From: Immersiella caudata
Taxonomy: Eukaryota > Ascomycota > Sordariomycetes > Sordariales > Lasiosphaeriaceae
Assembly: GCA_030512335.1 (NCBI GenBank)
Contig: JAULSU010000002.1
Location: forward strand, 1,736,001-1,800,000
DNA length: 64,000 nucleotides
Direction: 5' to 3'
The notes under the pieces are model-generated. The model ran no database searches, had not been told where the DNA came from, and saw nothing but the letters and a program-made list of their open reading frames with translations. How positions within the stretch are numbered: the stretch's first letter is position 1; each line of letters starts with the position of its first letter. Both the position numbers and the translations under genes were made by a program. Shown here one piece after another: positions 33,542-44,800 of this stretch.

Positions 33542-36468
33542 CTAGTTTCCCGACGTCACTTGAACACCACTGGGAAGGTGTTCGTTACTCGAAGCCGCGA
33601 GAGCGGCTTGCAGACTATCAAATAAATTTTGGTCTGCCGAGTTTTGCGCTTGCACCTGCGCGTCTTGGGCCTGGTCTGGCGTGGTATGGTGGTTAGGAGG
33701 CATAGGAGGAAGCCCATTGTAATTTTGGTGGTTTGCCGCGCTCGTGTGCGCCTGCATGTGCGGTTGTGCCCGTGGTGGTGATGATGCTGGCAGCACCTGC
33801 TGGTGGTGGTTTGGAGCATTGTGAGCTCTCTGTGGTGCAGGCGGCTGCGGTTTCAGAGGGGTTTGCATCGGTGCTGGTGCCGCCGCACATCCCGGAGCAG
33901 GGGCTGGCTGGATCTGCGGAAGTTTGCTCAGTTGGTGAATGGGATGCTGTTCAGGTGCCTCCGACTTCACCAGTGGTGAAATCGGTACAAGGTGCCCCGA
34001 TGTGGTGTGGCTTTGCCCAGGCCCTGGGTTGACACCTTGATGGGCCAGTCCAAATCCCGAATTCAGAGGACTTGCTTGGGCCGATGGAGAGTTGGCGTGC
34101 GGGTTATTGCCGATTTGGGGGTGGTTGTTTTGTAGACCGCTGGCCAAAATATTTATGCTCTGAAGCCTGGCTTGTTCCTCCTCCATGTTTTGACGTGCTC
34201 TCTCCTCCGCCTCCTTTCGGGCCGCCTGGCTGGGAGCTCGCGTTTTGAGCTCTCCAGTGACGCTCTGCAAGTAATATGGCATCTCGGAGTTCGTCTTCAG
34301 AAAGAATAGCTTCAAGTTGCGAGCTTTATCCTTGAGCTGAACCTGCGTCCGATCCTTGAGGATCTGCGAATGCGTCCCATTTGCACCGAAGATGGACAGA
34401 ATCTGACTCCAGTGGGGACCTTTGACCATGTCAAGACCTGTCATCAGTGCCTTTTCTTCCTCTGGAGTCCACGGCCGTCGAGTCGAGTGAATTCCTTCCC
34501 TCCGGGCAGTGTTTGACGACTTGGCCACCGCTGCTTGACGAGCTCTCTCGTACAGGACGGATGTCGATTCCGTCTGATTTGGTGGCAATTGTTCTCCGTT
34601 TGCCCCTGTCGCATGTGTGGGCGCCGGGGGCGTTGCGTACTGTTGGTAACTTGACGGAGCCCCTTGGCTTATCTGTCCTAAATACTGGGGATGTCCCGCT
34701 GCGCCAGATGGTAAGCATAGGGCCATGTCGCATTGACGAAGATACGTACCATTTGATGGGTCATGCGTGTTGGTTGGGTACGAGGGCTGCAGATTCGGGA
34801 GACCGTCGGGCATCTTGAGATCATCGCCCAGCCTCTCCTGGATGAGCGCCGCCAAGTTCGGGATCCCAGGATCTGCCGAGTCGTTCGAAGGTAAATGTGC
34901 CATTGCGCCATCGTTGGCTTCCACCTTGTGACCAGACAATGACTGCTCGATAAGTTTTCCGAGGTCGAAATTGGGGTCCAAGGAGGTGGGTATGTCGTCC
35001 AAGAAGTTGCCAGTTTCCACATCTTTTAACAACCCAGTTTGAGCCAAGTTGGATTGCAGCAAAGATGCAATGTCAAATTGTTCGCGATCCTGGTTTTGCT
35101 CGTGGGCCTGCGATGCGGACGTGTCATCTTGGCTGAGCGGAATATTAACACCGTACTTATCAGCATAGTCCACCACCATGGACAGATGGCCACGCAAAAA
35201 CATGGTGAAGTCTTCGGCAAACTGGTTCGACGGATACTGAGATTTCAGATTATCTGGAGATGTTAGCCCAGCTCTGCCACGACTGCAAGCATCTACCCAC
35301 TTTTTAAATTCTCATCGCTCGCTAGTTTGAGCAACTCCTCCCTCCTCTCCGCAACCCGACCCGCAAGGGATTCTTCGTCTACATTGAGAAGTACGTCGCC
35401 GCTTCGCCGTTTCAGGGATTCCGGGAAGTCTTCTGGAAAGATCTCGCTGAGCAGGGATGCGACGTGCTGCGCCTCCTCAATGTCGTTCAAGCAATCCGCG
35501 AAGACCTGAGTCTTGAGACCAACAAACAATTCCGTCAAGGAGTTCTTGTATCCGCTATCTTCGGGAATGAATATTGAGAAGAATCGCTTGTGGACATCGG
35601 CCAAAGATACATCGTTGGCGCCGAAAACGCTGACTGCGATGGTCGCAAGGTTGGTTACCCGGATTGTCTCACAGTCATCCGAGTCCGTTATGTTCAGCTC
35701 CTCTGCGAAGAACAGCGGTGCCTTGGAGAACACCTTCCTCACAGGCAAGAACATGCTTATCAGGCTCTGGTAATCCCTCTGGAATTCAGAGTTTTGGTCT
35801 GCCAGAAGACCTTCGGTTTCCTGTCGCGATTGCTGCGAGAGCCTGAGAAGAATTTGAACGGCCATATTGCCCAAAAGAGGGATGCTCATGGTCTTTATCA
35901 TGCGGCCGGAGTTGGTAGACGCCTTCATGATGCTGTTTTCCACTCTCTGGGACCCAGGGCTGACTGAAGGCGATCGGGCTCGGGGTGCTGGTGGTGGTTC
36001 GGACACGCCCGTCCTTGCTACGTCGGTTGTCGCCTGAGCCAGTGGGTTCACATCGTCGTAAGTCGCCAGAGCATTCTGCAACATGGCTTCGATGTCCGGT
36101 ATCCCCTGTTCTGGTTCGGCTTTGAGGGCTGCCAGGACGTCTGGTTCAGTCTTCCGCCGCTTTGCTTCATTCTCCTCCTCGAGATCAGCCTCTCTGGACC
36201 GCTTCGTTTCGGGCGATTGGTGCGCATCGGATGCGATTGCGGTCGAGAACGGCGTGAAATCATGGTGTATCGGCGCAGGCGCGGGCACGGGCGCAGGTGT
36301 CGGATGATGGGACTGCGGGACAATGGCTGGCGGCGGCGTCGGGAACGTCAGGAGATCATGACCAGCAGCGATTGCTCCGGTCCCAGCGACCAGTGTTTTG
36401 AACCCCTCAGCTTCCGATCTAGCCAGAGCAGCAAGCAGCTCTGCTTCGATGGTGTTGTCGTCAGTCAT
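33542..36468 (-). CDS. TBF1: Telomere-repeat-binding factor Tbf1 (TRF-like, telobox Myb)
   Basis: Large telobox protein of the Tbf1/TRF type, which binds TTAGGG-like DNA at telomeres and in promoters. Exon 1 is 35301-36468, then a 47-bp intron (35254-35300, GTGGGT...TCCAG with a GCTAAC branch site), then exon 2 down to 33542. Total is 959 residues, or 942 if a further 51-nt in-frame intron at 34699-34749 is removed. Residues 1-170 are disordered. About 190-400 form an alpha-helical TRF-homology-like dimerisation domain (GNMAVQILLRLSQQSRQE, RVTNLATIAVSVFGANDVSL). The Myb domain lies near residues 645-705: RRPWTPEEEKALMTGLDMV, then the telobox VQLKDKARNLK. The C-terminus is Pro/Gln/His rich. 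Start choice: MTDDNTIEAELLAALARSE; two in-frame ATGs lie just upstream. Confidence 0.88.
34699..34749 (-). other. Candidate 51-nt in-frame intron in TBF1
   Basis: GTACGT donor and GGCGCAG acceptor bracket 51 bases with no stop, so translation continues either way. Spliced, the protein reads THDPSNAGHPQYLGQ; unspliced, it gains 17 residues (including CDMALCLPS) unlike the surrounding Pro/Gln-rich linker. I favour splicing. Confidence 0.55.
35254..35300 (-). other. TBF1 intron 1
   Basis: 47-bp intron (GTGGGT...CTCCAG) with a good GCTAAC branch site. It joins SDENLK to NNLKSQYPSNQF. Confidence 0.85.
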
Positions 36469-38373
36469 TGCAAGCGAGGTTGCGCTCTGCATCCTGAGCC
36501 CATTGAGCACAGCGGTGCGGCACCGCTGTCGGCGAGGGCCCCGCAGAGGCTAGAAGCAATCTATTCGCCGAGCTATCCTTCGCAATGAGCAGCGTACTCC
36601 GGTTCGTGATGGCGACCCAATTACCAGGCTGTAGCGGGGTTAGAGGTGTCGCGATAACGTTGTCAAGAATTTTCTGACGTCCAATCTGCAAAAAGTTGCC
36701 CTTATTTTCTGCCCCAGCCGCTTGATACACAACCTCGGCAAAATTTTAAATTTACCTCTTTGAGTACAAAAATGCTTTCTGCATCCACGACCAGGAAACA
36801 AAAGTGGAATTAATCCGAAGCAGAGATTACATTCTTCATCGACAGAACAGACCCGATACGATTTACCTTTGATTGCAACATTTGCAACGTGATTTTCACC
36901 TGCTGAAGCAGGCAGAAGAGGGTTAGGGTTATTGCAGCACAGTGAGCTTGGCGTCATTGATGAGAAAATAGCAACCGGCCGCGTTGCGTTCTCTATTCCC
37001 AGGATAATATTGGCAACGGGCCGCCGCAAACAAGTTTTCTGGAAAACTTATTGCCCGGGAGATGCGTGGTGAGGAATGAGGACTCCAAGTGGACCGGGCT
37101 CTGTATCCGATCCGGCCCCGGCGCTCCTTGTGCCCCTCCTCCCGATGGGCCGGTGTAGTGGGTCCATCAGCTCCGTCAGGATCGAGGTGTCAAAGCGATC
37201 CACACGATGCACCGCAGCCAGCTTATGGCATTAATACAGTAGACCTTCCTGGCATGGCGCTAACCATATAGCCCGCTCAGCAACACATTCGAGGAAGGAT
37301 TGCCACGTATGGGAGCTCAAACAATTTCGTCTCACGTTGTTTCGGCGATAGCTAAAATGCACGGTATCAACATTTCCCCCGCACTGGCTGACAAGCCCCT
37401 CGATTGACCAAACCTCTCACCCATCTGCCGTTCGCTCTCCAATTAACCCGAGCAGGCTTACATACTGCAAAATTTCTGCCGCTTTTACCTATCACCAATT
37501 CTTGAGATGTTTTATTCTCCAATTGAGCCTGTCCACCTCCTTGACAGTTGCCGGAGACCTCTGGAGTTCCCGGAGAAGGTCATCGTTGAGCCCAAACATG
37601 CGGGGTAACACCGAGGGGCATTTCCAACACCTTCATGGTCGTCAGTCCCGGGCAGTGGCATCCAACATCCGTCCTTCTCCCATTCGTCCGATCCCCGCAA
37701 CGGTCAAAGTCACAGGTGCGCTTCCACGCGTCTTAGCAATCGCTTCGCCCATGCGGTAACTTCGCGGACGCCTCCCCGATGGAGATGATGCGGGGAAGAT
37801 GCGGGTCGGTCGATGACGATATCAGTCTAAAGTAGCAAGGAGCACTTTGACAGCCCTGGGCGAGGGCAACATTTCGTAACTCTGAGCGGTCCAAGATGAC
37901 ACCTATTGAGACGGAATGTTTGGGAGGTCGGAGGTATGAGTGGGATGCGGTAGCACCAAGACCTCAATACCGAACCGCGTCGGGACTCTCCCGAGACACG
38001 GCGGCAAGCGCCCAGAGTACGACATTATTTGGGCCGGCCGCTCTCGCTGCCGCCCGAGCTTGATACCGACCTACAGTATTAACCCCGCTTCTCGTCACGT
38101 CCTCAACCAGCTTGCAACGACTGTGATCCACACGTGCTTGCCAAGGGTCTCAGTGAATTGGGGGTTGTTCGTCCCGAGAACCCCTCGCGCCCCTCTCTCG
38201 CCGCCCGGATCGCCACCCTTTGTCCCCTCTTGCCTTCCTCGGACTACCTCGCTCCCCTCATACCTACTATAAACCTCAGGCGCGTGCCAGCCCCTCCCTC
38301 GGCATCGCTTTCCCTCGTCACACCAACAATCGGGTTGAGGAAGCTTGTCTTGATCTGCCGCACCTACGTAACA
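36469..38373. promoter_or_regulatory. Divergent promoter region, TBF1 / aldehyde dehydrogenase
   Basis: 1.9 kb between two divergent start codons, with no gene seen. A telomere-like GGGTTAGGGTT element lies at 36920-36930. The 160 bases before the dehydrogenase start are pyrimidine rich, as is common in highly expressed fungal genes. Confidence 0.5.
36920..36930 (+). promoter_or_regulatory. Telomere-type TTAGGG element upstream of TBF1
   Basis: GGGTTAGGGTT, equivalent to AACCCTAACCC on the gene strand, about 450 bp before the TBF1 start codon. It contains the AACCCTAA core known as the binding site of yeast Tbf1. Function here is inferred. Confidence 0.45.
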
Positions 38374-40173
38374 ATGGCCAGCGTCTTCACCGAACTCAAG
38401 ACTCCGGTCACCGGGGCCTACCAGCAGCCGACCGGCCTGTGAGTGCTCCTTCCTTGCCACCAAGCTACCCCTCAATCTCCCCAAACCTTTGCTGACTCGA
38501 GCTTCTCCGTGCAGCTTCATCAACAATGAGTTTGTGGAGGGCGTCGACAAGAAGACCTTTGAGGTCATCAACCCCACAACCGAGGAGGTTATCTGCTCCG
38601 TCCACGAGGCCACCGAGAAGGATGTCGACGTTGCCGTCGCCGCTGCGCGCAAGGCGTTTGAGGGGCCGTGGAAGCAAGTGACACCGGGGCAGCGCGCCGG
38701 ATACATGTTCAAGCTGGCCGAACTCGTTGAGAAGAACCTCGAGGTCCTCGCCGCCGTTGAGTCGCTCGACAATGGCAAGTCCATCACCCTGGCCAAGGGA
38801 GATGTTGGCGCTGTGGCTGCCTGCATCCGATACTATGCTGGTTGGGCCGACAAGATCGAGGGTTCAACTGTTGATATCGCCCCTGATATGTTCCACTACA
38901 TCAAGAAGGAGCCCGTATGTCTCCCACGATTCGCTGTCAAGCATGTTACCTCTTGAAGCTGACCTCTACTGTCTCCTAGATCGGCGTCTGTGGGCAGATT
39001 ATGTGAGTACAAGCTAGCAATTCCCCATAAAACAAGATCAAGAGCTGATATTTGCCACAGCCCATGTCAGTGCAGATTTGAGTGTTTTCCTTCTCGTTTT
39101 GTCTCTTTTTCTCTCCCCAGACGACGGAAAATTTCCCCAAAAGAAGATCATGAGCTGATGTTTACCCGACAGGGAATTTCCCCCTATTGATGCTGGCGTG
39201 GAAAATTGGCCCTGCCCTTGCCACTGGCAACACGATCGTGATGAAGACGGCTGAGCAGACGCCGCTTTCCGCCCTCGTTCTCGCCCAGCTCGTCAAGGAG
39301 GCCGGTTTCCCCCCTGGCGTCCTGAATATCATCTCAGGCTTCGGCAAGACCGCTGGTGCAGCTCTCTCAGCGCACATGGACGTCGACAAGATTGCTTTCA
39401 CCGGTTCGACCGTTGTCGGCCGCGCCATCATGAAGGCTGCCGCTGCGTCCAACCTCAAGAAGGTCACGTTGGAGCTTGGAGGAAAGTCACCCAACATTGT
39501 CTTCAATGATGCAGACATCGAGCAGGCGATCAGCTGGGTCAACTTCGGTATCTACTACAACCACGGACAGTGCTGCTGTGCGGGCACGCGTATTTACGTC
39601 CAAGAGGACATTTACGACAAGTTCGTTGAGGCTTTCAAGAAGAGGGCGACCGCCAACAAGGTCGGCGACCCTTTCCACCATGAGACGTTCCAGGGCCCGC
39701 AGGTCAGCCAGCTCCAGTACGACCGCATCATGGGCTACATCCAGTCCGGTAAGGAGGACGGCGCAACTGTCGAGGTTGGTGGTGAGAGGCACGGTGACAA
39801 GGGATATTTCATCCAACCGACCATCTTCTCGAATGTCACCTCCGACATGAAGATCATGAAGGAGGAGATTTTCGGGCCAGTGTGCGCCATCGCCAAGTTC
39901 TCCACCGAAGAAGAGGCTATCAAGCTGGGCAACGAGACCATGTACGGTTTGGCTGCCGCCCTTCACACCAACGACGTCAACAGGGCCATCCGCGTCAGCA
40001 ACGCCCTCCGAGCTGGCACCGTCTGGGTCAACTGCTACAACATGCTCCACCACCAGCTTCCCTTCGGTGGTTACAAGGCTTCGGGTATTGGCCGCGAGCT
40101 GGGACGTGAAGCTCTCAATAACTACCTGGAGACCAAGAGCGTCGCTATCAGGTTGGGTGGCGCGTTGTTCTAA
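38374..40173 (+). CDS. NAD(P)+-dependent aldehyde dehydrogenase
   Basis: 497-residue class 1/2 aldehyde dehydrogenase, oxidising acetaldehyde and other aldehydes to acids. Five exons: 38374-38438, 38515-38914, 38980-39002, 39061-39065 and 39173-40173. The fourth exon is only 5 nt (CCCAT), yet it is needed to restore the invariant GVCGQIIPWNFPLLM segment of the cofactor site. Exon lengths sum to exactly 498 codons including stop. The catalytic residues are in place: Glu265 in LELGGKSPN and Cys299, the middle cysteine of GQCCCAGTR, with the usual 34-residue spacing. The second half contains TGSTVVGRAIM and EEIFGPVCAIAKF, and the protein ends KSVAIRLGGALF. I see no mitochondrial presequence, so it is probably cytosolic. 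It is divergent from TBF1. Confidence 0.94.
38439..38514 (+). other. ALDH intron 1
   Basis: 76-bp intron (GTGAGT...GTGCAG) that splits a leucine codon between QQPTG and FINNEF. Confidence 0.9.
38915..38979 (+). other. ALDH intron 2
   Basis: 65-bp phase-0 intron (GTATGT...CTCCTAG) joining HYIKKEP to IGVCGQI. Confidence 0.9.
39003..39060 (+). other. ALDH intron 3 (before the micro-exon)
   Basis: 58-bp intron (GTGAGT...GCCACAG). Its 3' part is a diverged copy of the 3' part of intron 4. Confidence 0.85.
39061..39065 (+). other. 5-nt micro-exon of the ALDH gene
   Basis: CCCAT, bounded by ...CCACAG and GTCAGT.... It completes Ile (AT|C), encodes Pro and begins Trp (T|GG). No other splice combination I tried in this stretch restores the conserved IIPWNFP. 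Confidence 0.85.
39066..39172 (+). other. ALDH intron 4 (after the micro-exon)
   Basis: 107-bp intron (GTCAGT...CCGACAG) with a GCTGAT branch-like site. It contains a decoy acceptor, CTCCCCAG, at 39113-39120. Confidence 0.85.
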
Positions 40174-40567
40174 ATAACATGGGTCAAGGAAAGGAAAACA
40201 AGCGATGATTTAAAAAAAAAGCATGCAATTGCTTATGATGTGGGTTCATGGACAAGGGCAGATTGGCCAGCTGTATATCTTAAATTTTCTGAGCTCTCAT
40301 AATGGGGAACATTTTCCAAGCTAGTTTGCCCATTGCCTACCGTATCAGTTGATGCGAACCCATTTACATGGAACCTCACCGGTGAGTCCCATGCCCTCAA
40401 CCCAGGACAAGCCCAAAGCTGCGAAGATTCCATCAAATGGGCCATAAAGACTGATAACTATAACAAACAAGGTCGTTTCTCGTTTCATACAGAAGCCTGC
40501 ACATCCCAAAGCTCATCCTGGCTATGAAAAGATAACCCCTAATACAAACTCCCTTTTGCCCTGTGCC
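40174..40567. other. Convergent 3' spacer
   Basis: 394 bp between the aldehyde dehydrogenase and xanthine dehydrogenase stops. An A run lies at 40212-40220. No gene seen. Confidence 0.5.
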
Positions 40568-43500
40568 CTAAATGGTAATGAAGAAACTCTTCTCTCCCTC
40601 CTTCGGCAGCACCCTCGACCTTTCCATAATGGGATCCACGCACGACAACCTGATCCTCTCCGGCGTAGCCGGGCTCTCCAATCTTAGCAGCCCATCTTCC
40701 TTGTTATCATCACACACTGTCGCCTCAACTCCATACTGCGCCCTCGCGGCCTTGAGGGCATCACGAATTGCGAAGAACACTGCACTACCCATGAACAGGG
40801 GCGGCTCACCAACACCTCGACTGCGTTGGATCGTGCGCAGATCCTTCCACTCGACGTCCTTGAGCAGGCTGACATTGAACACCTGGGGAATGTCACGGAA
40901 ACCAGGGATCTTGTACGCGCCTGGTCCACGTGTGAATAGATTGCCTGCCATGGGGCCGTTGCGCAGCCAGAGGGACTCCTCCATGGTGAAGAGACCCAAA
41001 CCTTGAACAAAGGCACCTTGGATTTGGCCGTAGTCGATGGCAGGGTTGATGGATCGGCCGACATCCATTTTGATGTCGGCGCGAGTGCAAGTCCAGGTGC
41101 CGGTGAGTGTGTCGATTTCGACTTCGGCGGCGGTGACACCTTGGGTGAAGTAGAAAAACATCTTGCCGGTGTTGGCGCCCCAGGTGTAACCAATCTCGGG
41201 GGTCTTGTAGAAGCCTTGGGCGGACAGATTGACGCGGTCGAAGTAGGCAGCATGGGCGAGCTCTTTCATGGTGGCGTCGGGGCCGAGCTTCTCCCGATAG
41301 GGCGCCAGGCGCTCGTTCAGTTGGGTGCAGGCGTTGTAGATGGCGTAGCCGTTGAGGTCGGATGAGGCAGAGGCGGCCGTCGCAGAAGTGTTGGCTACTG
41401 TGTTGGTCGCTGTCTCAGAGATGAAGACATCTTCCATGGGAACCCCCAGGGCTTGTGCCGCGATCATGGTCATTTTGGTATGTAACCCCTGACCCATCTC
41501 GGTACCGCCGTGGGCAACCAGGATGGAGCCGTCGTGGTAGATGTGTACCAATGCGCCAGCCTGGTTGAACCAAAGGGCCGTGAATGAGATGCCAAACTTG
41601 GTCGGAATGATAGCCAACCCACGCTTGCGCCACTTGTGCTCCGCGTTGAAGGTGGTGACGGCCTCTCGTCTCTTCTCATACTCAGACTCCTCCTGCACTT
41701 GCTTGTACATGAGCGGCACGTGCCAGTCCGTCAGGGGTTGGTTGAAATGCGTCAGTTCCTCGTCCTTGTAGAAGTTGATCTCGCGGAACTTCTCGACGGG
41801 CATCCCGAGACGGTCGGCGACTTCAGACATGTAGCACTCTGAGATGAACATGCCCTGGGGCCCGCCGAAGCCGCGGAAGGCTGTGTTGGACATTGTGTTA
41901 GTCTTGCAGATACGGCCACGGACGTGAATGTTGGGGATCAGGTAACAACCGTCCGAGTGGGACATGGCGCGCTCGCAGACGGCAGCACTGAGATCCCAAC
42001 TCCAACCGCCATTGTTGAAGATGTCGAGGTCCAGCGCTTGGATCTTGCCATCTTTGTTGACACCGACCTTCCAGCGACCCATGAACGGATGACGCTGACC
42101 AGACACGATCATGTCTTCCTCGCGGGTTAGCATATATCTGACTGGCCTTCGCGTCTTTTGGGCTGCCAGAGCGCAAATGCTGCTGAGTTGAACTGATCTC
42201 GACTCTTTGCCACCAAAGCCTCCACCCATACGTTTGACGCGGACGACGACCTTGTTCGCCTGAACACCAAGGACCTGGGCAGCATACACTTGCCTGTCCA
42301 ATACTTAGTTTTGAACCATCACCGAAGGATTGAAAGAACTTACGCCTCGTTGGGGTTTTGCGTGCTGGAGAAAATCTCCATTTCGCCATCCTCAGGCTTC
42401 GGAATCGCGAGGGCAGCTTGGGTCTCGAGGTAGAAATGCTCCTGCCCGCCCATTCTCGCAACACCGGTGAAGGTGTAGTCACAATTCTGGAAGGCTTCTT
42501 CGGGATCCCCCTTCTTGATCTCCTTGAAGAAATCGAAGAAGCTCTCTTGCTCGATGGCCTCCTCGATGGTGTAGATTGCAGGCAGCTCCTCATACTCGAC
42601 CTTCACAGCCCTAGCACCCTCCGCAGCGCGATTCGCAGAAGTTGCAAGAACCAATCCAATCGGCTGTCCAGTAGTATAGACCTCATCCTCAGCGAGGAAG
42701 ACCTCTTGGAAGTGCGGAGCTCCCCAGTGATTTGCCCTGGCGCTGGGCATGTCACTCTTGTCAACGTAGTCCACGACTCCTGGGACCTCCAGCGCAGCCG
42801 AGTGGTCTACCGAAACTATCTTTGCGTGGGCCTTGGTGGACAAGACAAAGCAACCGAAAAGCTCGTTCTTGAGTGGTGGGATGTCGTCCGTGTATTGGGC
42901 TTCTCCGGTGACTTGCTTCAGCGCCGCCACATGCGGGTTGGACTTTCCAAGCGTCTCTTGCATGTAAGCAGCAGCGGCCTCCCTGTCCTCCTTTCCGGTG
43001 GAAATCTCGCGCTCGAGCTCCTTTACAGCCTCGACGTCCGCCTTCTCTGACTCACCCCCGAGAGCCAGCATGACCTCATGATAAAAGCGGTAGAAGAAGC
43101 TCAGCGCCAACGATTTCCTGTAGGAAGCCATGCCTCCAGGGACTCCAAACTGCAAGTTGAAGTCTTGTTCCAGAGCATTCATGGCTCCCTCGAGCGTTTC
43201 GAGCTCAGGAAACTTCTTTCCTACGAGGAACTCGTTCGTCTTCTTTGCTGCCACTGTGAAAGGAGCCATACCGCCATAGACGAGGTTGGAAGCTTCGACA
43301 ATGCCCTCATCGCTGAGACGGACCTTGAGTGCCGAAGTGACAATAGCAATGTCATCGTCCTTTCTCTTGGCTTGCTTGTAAGCCCGGAAGAACTCATTTT
43401 TCTCCTGGGTGACTGGAACGCGAATAGAGGCAAGTACTGCATCAGAGGGCAGTGCCGTCTTCCGATATCCAGTGAAGAAGTTCGCCATAGGAATTTCAAC

Positions 43501-44772
43501 CTCGGAACCGAGGGACTTTGCCACCAAAACGGCATCAGCAGCCATCAGCACTGGGTTCAAGTCCGAAATTGGAGAAGCAGTAACCAGGTTTCCGGCCGGT
43601 GTGCCAACGTTTCTGATTTGCCTTCCGGCGAAGTACTGAATCTGCTTGTGCATCGCCTCAAAGACTTGCCCACGGGTCTCTCCGTAGTGCTTGATCGCCC
43701 CCTTGCAGACATTCTCAAGATCCGTGAGTGTGATGTTGCCGCCAATTTCCAGGTGATCCTTGTTGAGGGAGTATTGTCTTAGTTCCGCAATATCACCGAC
43801 ATAGACCGAGACCGGGTACTGGAGAGCCTTGAACTTGATCTCGATCTGAGTTTCGCTGCTGCCGCCGATAACCTTGGCGTTCGGGAACACACTCTTGATC
43901 TCCAGCAGTTGCTCCAGCGTGGTGGGGCGGTACCAGGTCTTGCGCTTATTCCCAAACGCAAGGGGCCTGAACTCCTGCTTCTTCAGAGAGGGCGGGAAGA
44001 TGAGCTCGGTATCGGGGTTGTACTCGATGAAACCTGGTGGCGTAAACCGCTTGATGGGCTGATCGTCCCCCTTACTGGCCCCGCCACATCCTCCCTCGCC
44101 CCCTTCCATGCAGCACCCGCTGCCCCCATTGACCTTGCTGTTACCACAAGTTGCTGCTTTGGTGCTGAAGGTTTGGGCAGCGTCAAGGATGGGACGATAG
44201 CCAGTACACCGGCAGAGGTTGCCGTCAAAAGCCTCCTCGACGTCGTGCTCGGTTGGGTCCTGGTTGTTGCGGAGAAGGGCGTAGAGGCTCATGACGATAC
44301 CGGGAGTGCAGAAACCGCACTGAGAACCGTGGCTCTTTGCTACCCGCTCTTGAGCGGGATGAGGCTTCTTGACATTACCGATGCCTTCGACGGTGATGAC
44401 ATGCTTGCCATCCACTGAAACAAGTGGGGCTAGGCATGCGTTGACGCTGGCGTGGTAGATTTGTTTGGTTGTTGGGTTATACTGCGAAACGACAACGGTG
44501 CAAGCACCGCATCCCCCCTCGCCACATCCGCTGGGTAGATGTTAGCTGGTGAGCGCTATGATCGAGGATACCTCTGTATCAACAAGGGCTTACAGCTTAG
44601 TACCCGTCAACCCAATGCCTCGTAGGTACTCGAGAAGAGTGATTTCAGGATCGATCTCGTCGAGCACCACGCGGGTTCCATTGAGGTAGAAGCGGAGGGT
44701 ATCGTCAAAAGTAGTCGTGAGAGCCGCTGGTGAGGGGAACTCGCTGTCCGGCGAGACGGCGATGGGTGCCAT
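40568..44772 (-). CDS. hxA: Xanthine dehydrogenase (purine hydroxylase I)
   Basis: 1363-residue molybdo-flavoenzyme converting hypoxanthine to xanthine and urate, the first step of purine use as nitrogen source. Exons 44594-44772, 42344-44530 and 40568-42293; introns of 63 and 50 bp. Domains in order: plant-type 2Fe-2S (Cys62, Cys67, Cys70 in CGEGGCGAC); second 2Fe-2S (CGFCTPG then CRCTGYRPI, near 100-165); FAD-binding domain (KVIGGSSETQIEIKFKAL, AGRQIRNVGTPAGNLVTASP). The molybdopterin part has VTGEAQYTDDIPP, GQEHFYLETQ, RVKRMGGGFGGKES, AFRGFGGPQG, HGGTEMGQGLHTK and near the end GVGEPPLFMGSAVFFAI, carrying the catalytic glutamate. The length equals that of typical fungal enzymes. The symbol follows the Aspergillus name. 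The upstream region carries UaY-like and GATA motifs. Confidence 0.97.
42294..42343 (-). other. Xanthine dehydrogenase intron 2
   Basis: 50-bp intron (GTAAGT...GGACAG) with an ACTAAG branch-like site. It splits the alanine codon of QNPNEA|QVYAAQ. Confidence 0.9.
44531..44593 (-). other. Xanthine dehydrogenase intron 1
   Basis: 63-bp intron (GTAAGC...ACCCAG) with a GCTAAC branch site. It splits a leucine codon just before the first Fe-S cysteine loop. Confidence 0.9.
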
Positions 44773-44800
44773 GGTGGGGGGGTGGGGGGGTGGGGGGTGG
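44773..44800 (+). repeat. G-rich tract abutting the xanthine dehydrogenase start codon
   Basis: Runs of 6-7 G separated by single T (plus strand) lie directly before the start codon, so the mRNA leader is C-rich. The plus strand could form a G-quadruplex. Confidence 0.6.
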
